From the NCBI GenBank assembly GCA_003641795.1, contig QNAP01000114.1, forward strand, positions 1-5,914: 5,914 nt of DNA, read 5' to 3'. The translations under genes and the position numbers were made by a program. Position 1 is the stretch's first letter; each line of letters starts with the position of its first letter. The notes under the pieces were generated by a model, which worked only from the letters and a program-made list of their open reading frames with translations, had not been told where the DNA came from and did not search any database. Of the stretch, positions 5,790 through 5,914 are shown piece after piece. The DNA comes from Thermotogae bacterium. Lineage in GTDB: Bacteria; Thermotogota; Thermotogae; UBA12178.

Positions 5790-5914
5790 TCATTCCGAGA
5801 GTTCTATTAATCCGAGGCCTCCGTCGTTTCTGATGTAGAGCACGTTAACTTCGTTGGTGTCGGCGTTTCTGAACACAAAAAACGTATGCCCGAGCAGTTT
5901 CATCTGCTCTATCG
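5790..5914 (-). CDS. hpf: Long-form ribosome hibernation promoting factor, C-terminal end (partial)
   Basis: Partial gene; the 5' part lies beyond the right edge. After two bases of a split codon the minus strand reads 40 codons and then TGA at 5792-5790. The visible peptide begins IEQMKLLGHTFFVFRNADT and continues through EVNVLYIRNDGGLGLIEL. This matches the short C-terminal domain of long-form HPF, in which a phrase like 'EQM-LLGH-FFVFRN--T-EVNVVYRR-DG-YGLIEP' is the family hallmark. In that family the N-terminal domain (not visible here) binds the 30S decoding site, and this C-terminal domain dimerises to pair two 70S ribosomes into inactive 100S particles during starvation. The stop lies 6 bases before the RNase G start codon, so the two genes are almost certainly cotranscribed. 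The family call is firm despite the short length, because the domain is distinctive and runs to its natural end. Confidence 0.9.
   Translation of the reverse strand, partial: IEQMKLLGHTFFVFRNADTNEVNVLYIRNDGGLGLIELSE

Noticed and set aside
5767..5793. Mini open frame starting at the ATG that overlaps the hpf stop (ATGACCGAAAATGGAG...)
   Set aside because: It ends after eight codons, is out of frame with the RNase gene, and has no support as a peptide. It might affect coupling but there is no evidence for it.
1..5914. CRISPR array, tRNA/rRNA, insertion sequence or prophage parts
   Set aside because: No direct repeat array, structured RNA gene, transposase, integrase or terminal inverted repeat was seen when reading both strands; the window is nearly filled by one operon.

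Overview
The window looks like a piece of a thermophilic bacterial chromosome, most likely from the Thermotogae (Thermotoga or Pseudothermotoga). This rests on the look of the sequence and not on a database match. The proteins are rich in Lys, Arg and Glu and poor in Gln. AGA and ATA codons are used freely at what looks like roughly half G+C. Genes are packed with overlaps, use strong GGAGG-type ribosome binding sites, and sometimes start with GTG. The phylum call is an inference.

Every gene I can support lies on the minus strand, so the window reads from right to left as one apparent operon of seven genes. In transcription order these are: the 3' end of a long-form ribosome hibernation factor gene (hpf, entering at 5914 and stopping at 5790); an RNase E/G family endoribonuclease (5783-4371); the RNA polymerase omega subunit rpoZ (probable start GTG 4344, end 4114); the bifunctional coenzyme A enzyme coaBC (4117-2918); an exported LysM-YkuD L,D-transpeptidase (about 3006 or 2991 to 1699); an unrecognised 143-residue protein (1736-1305); and a HEAT-repeat protein (GTG 1303 to 92). 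Junctions are a 6-base gap, a TGATG junction or a 26-base gap depending on the rpoZ start, an ATGA overlap, a 74-89 base overlap, a 38-base overlap, and a 1-base gap. I see no terminator or convincing promoter between any two genes, so cotranscription and translational coupling are likely.

Functionally the first half is RNA and ribosome housekeeping (ribosome dimerisation, RNA cleavage, RNA polymerase assembly) followed by CoA synthesis. The second half moves to the envelope (a peptidoglycan cross-linking enzyme) and two proteins without a clear role. rpoZ next to coaBC is an arrangement seen in many bacteria. Here the usual Firmicutes-type flanks (gmk upstream, priA downstream) are absent, with RNase G/hpf on one side and an L,D-transpeptidase plus two orphans on the other.

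The last 91 bases (1-91) hold no gene. There is no RNA gene, CRISPR array, insertion sequence or obvious repeat in the window. I do not see a defence or mobile system. The least explained items are the 143-residue orphan and the HEAT-repeat protein that always follows it here.
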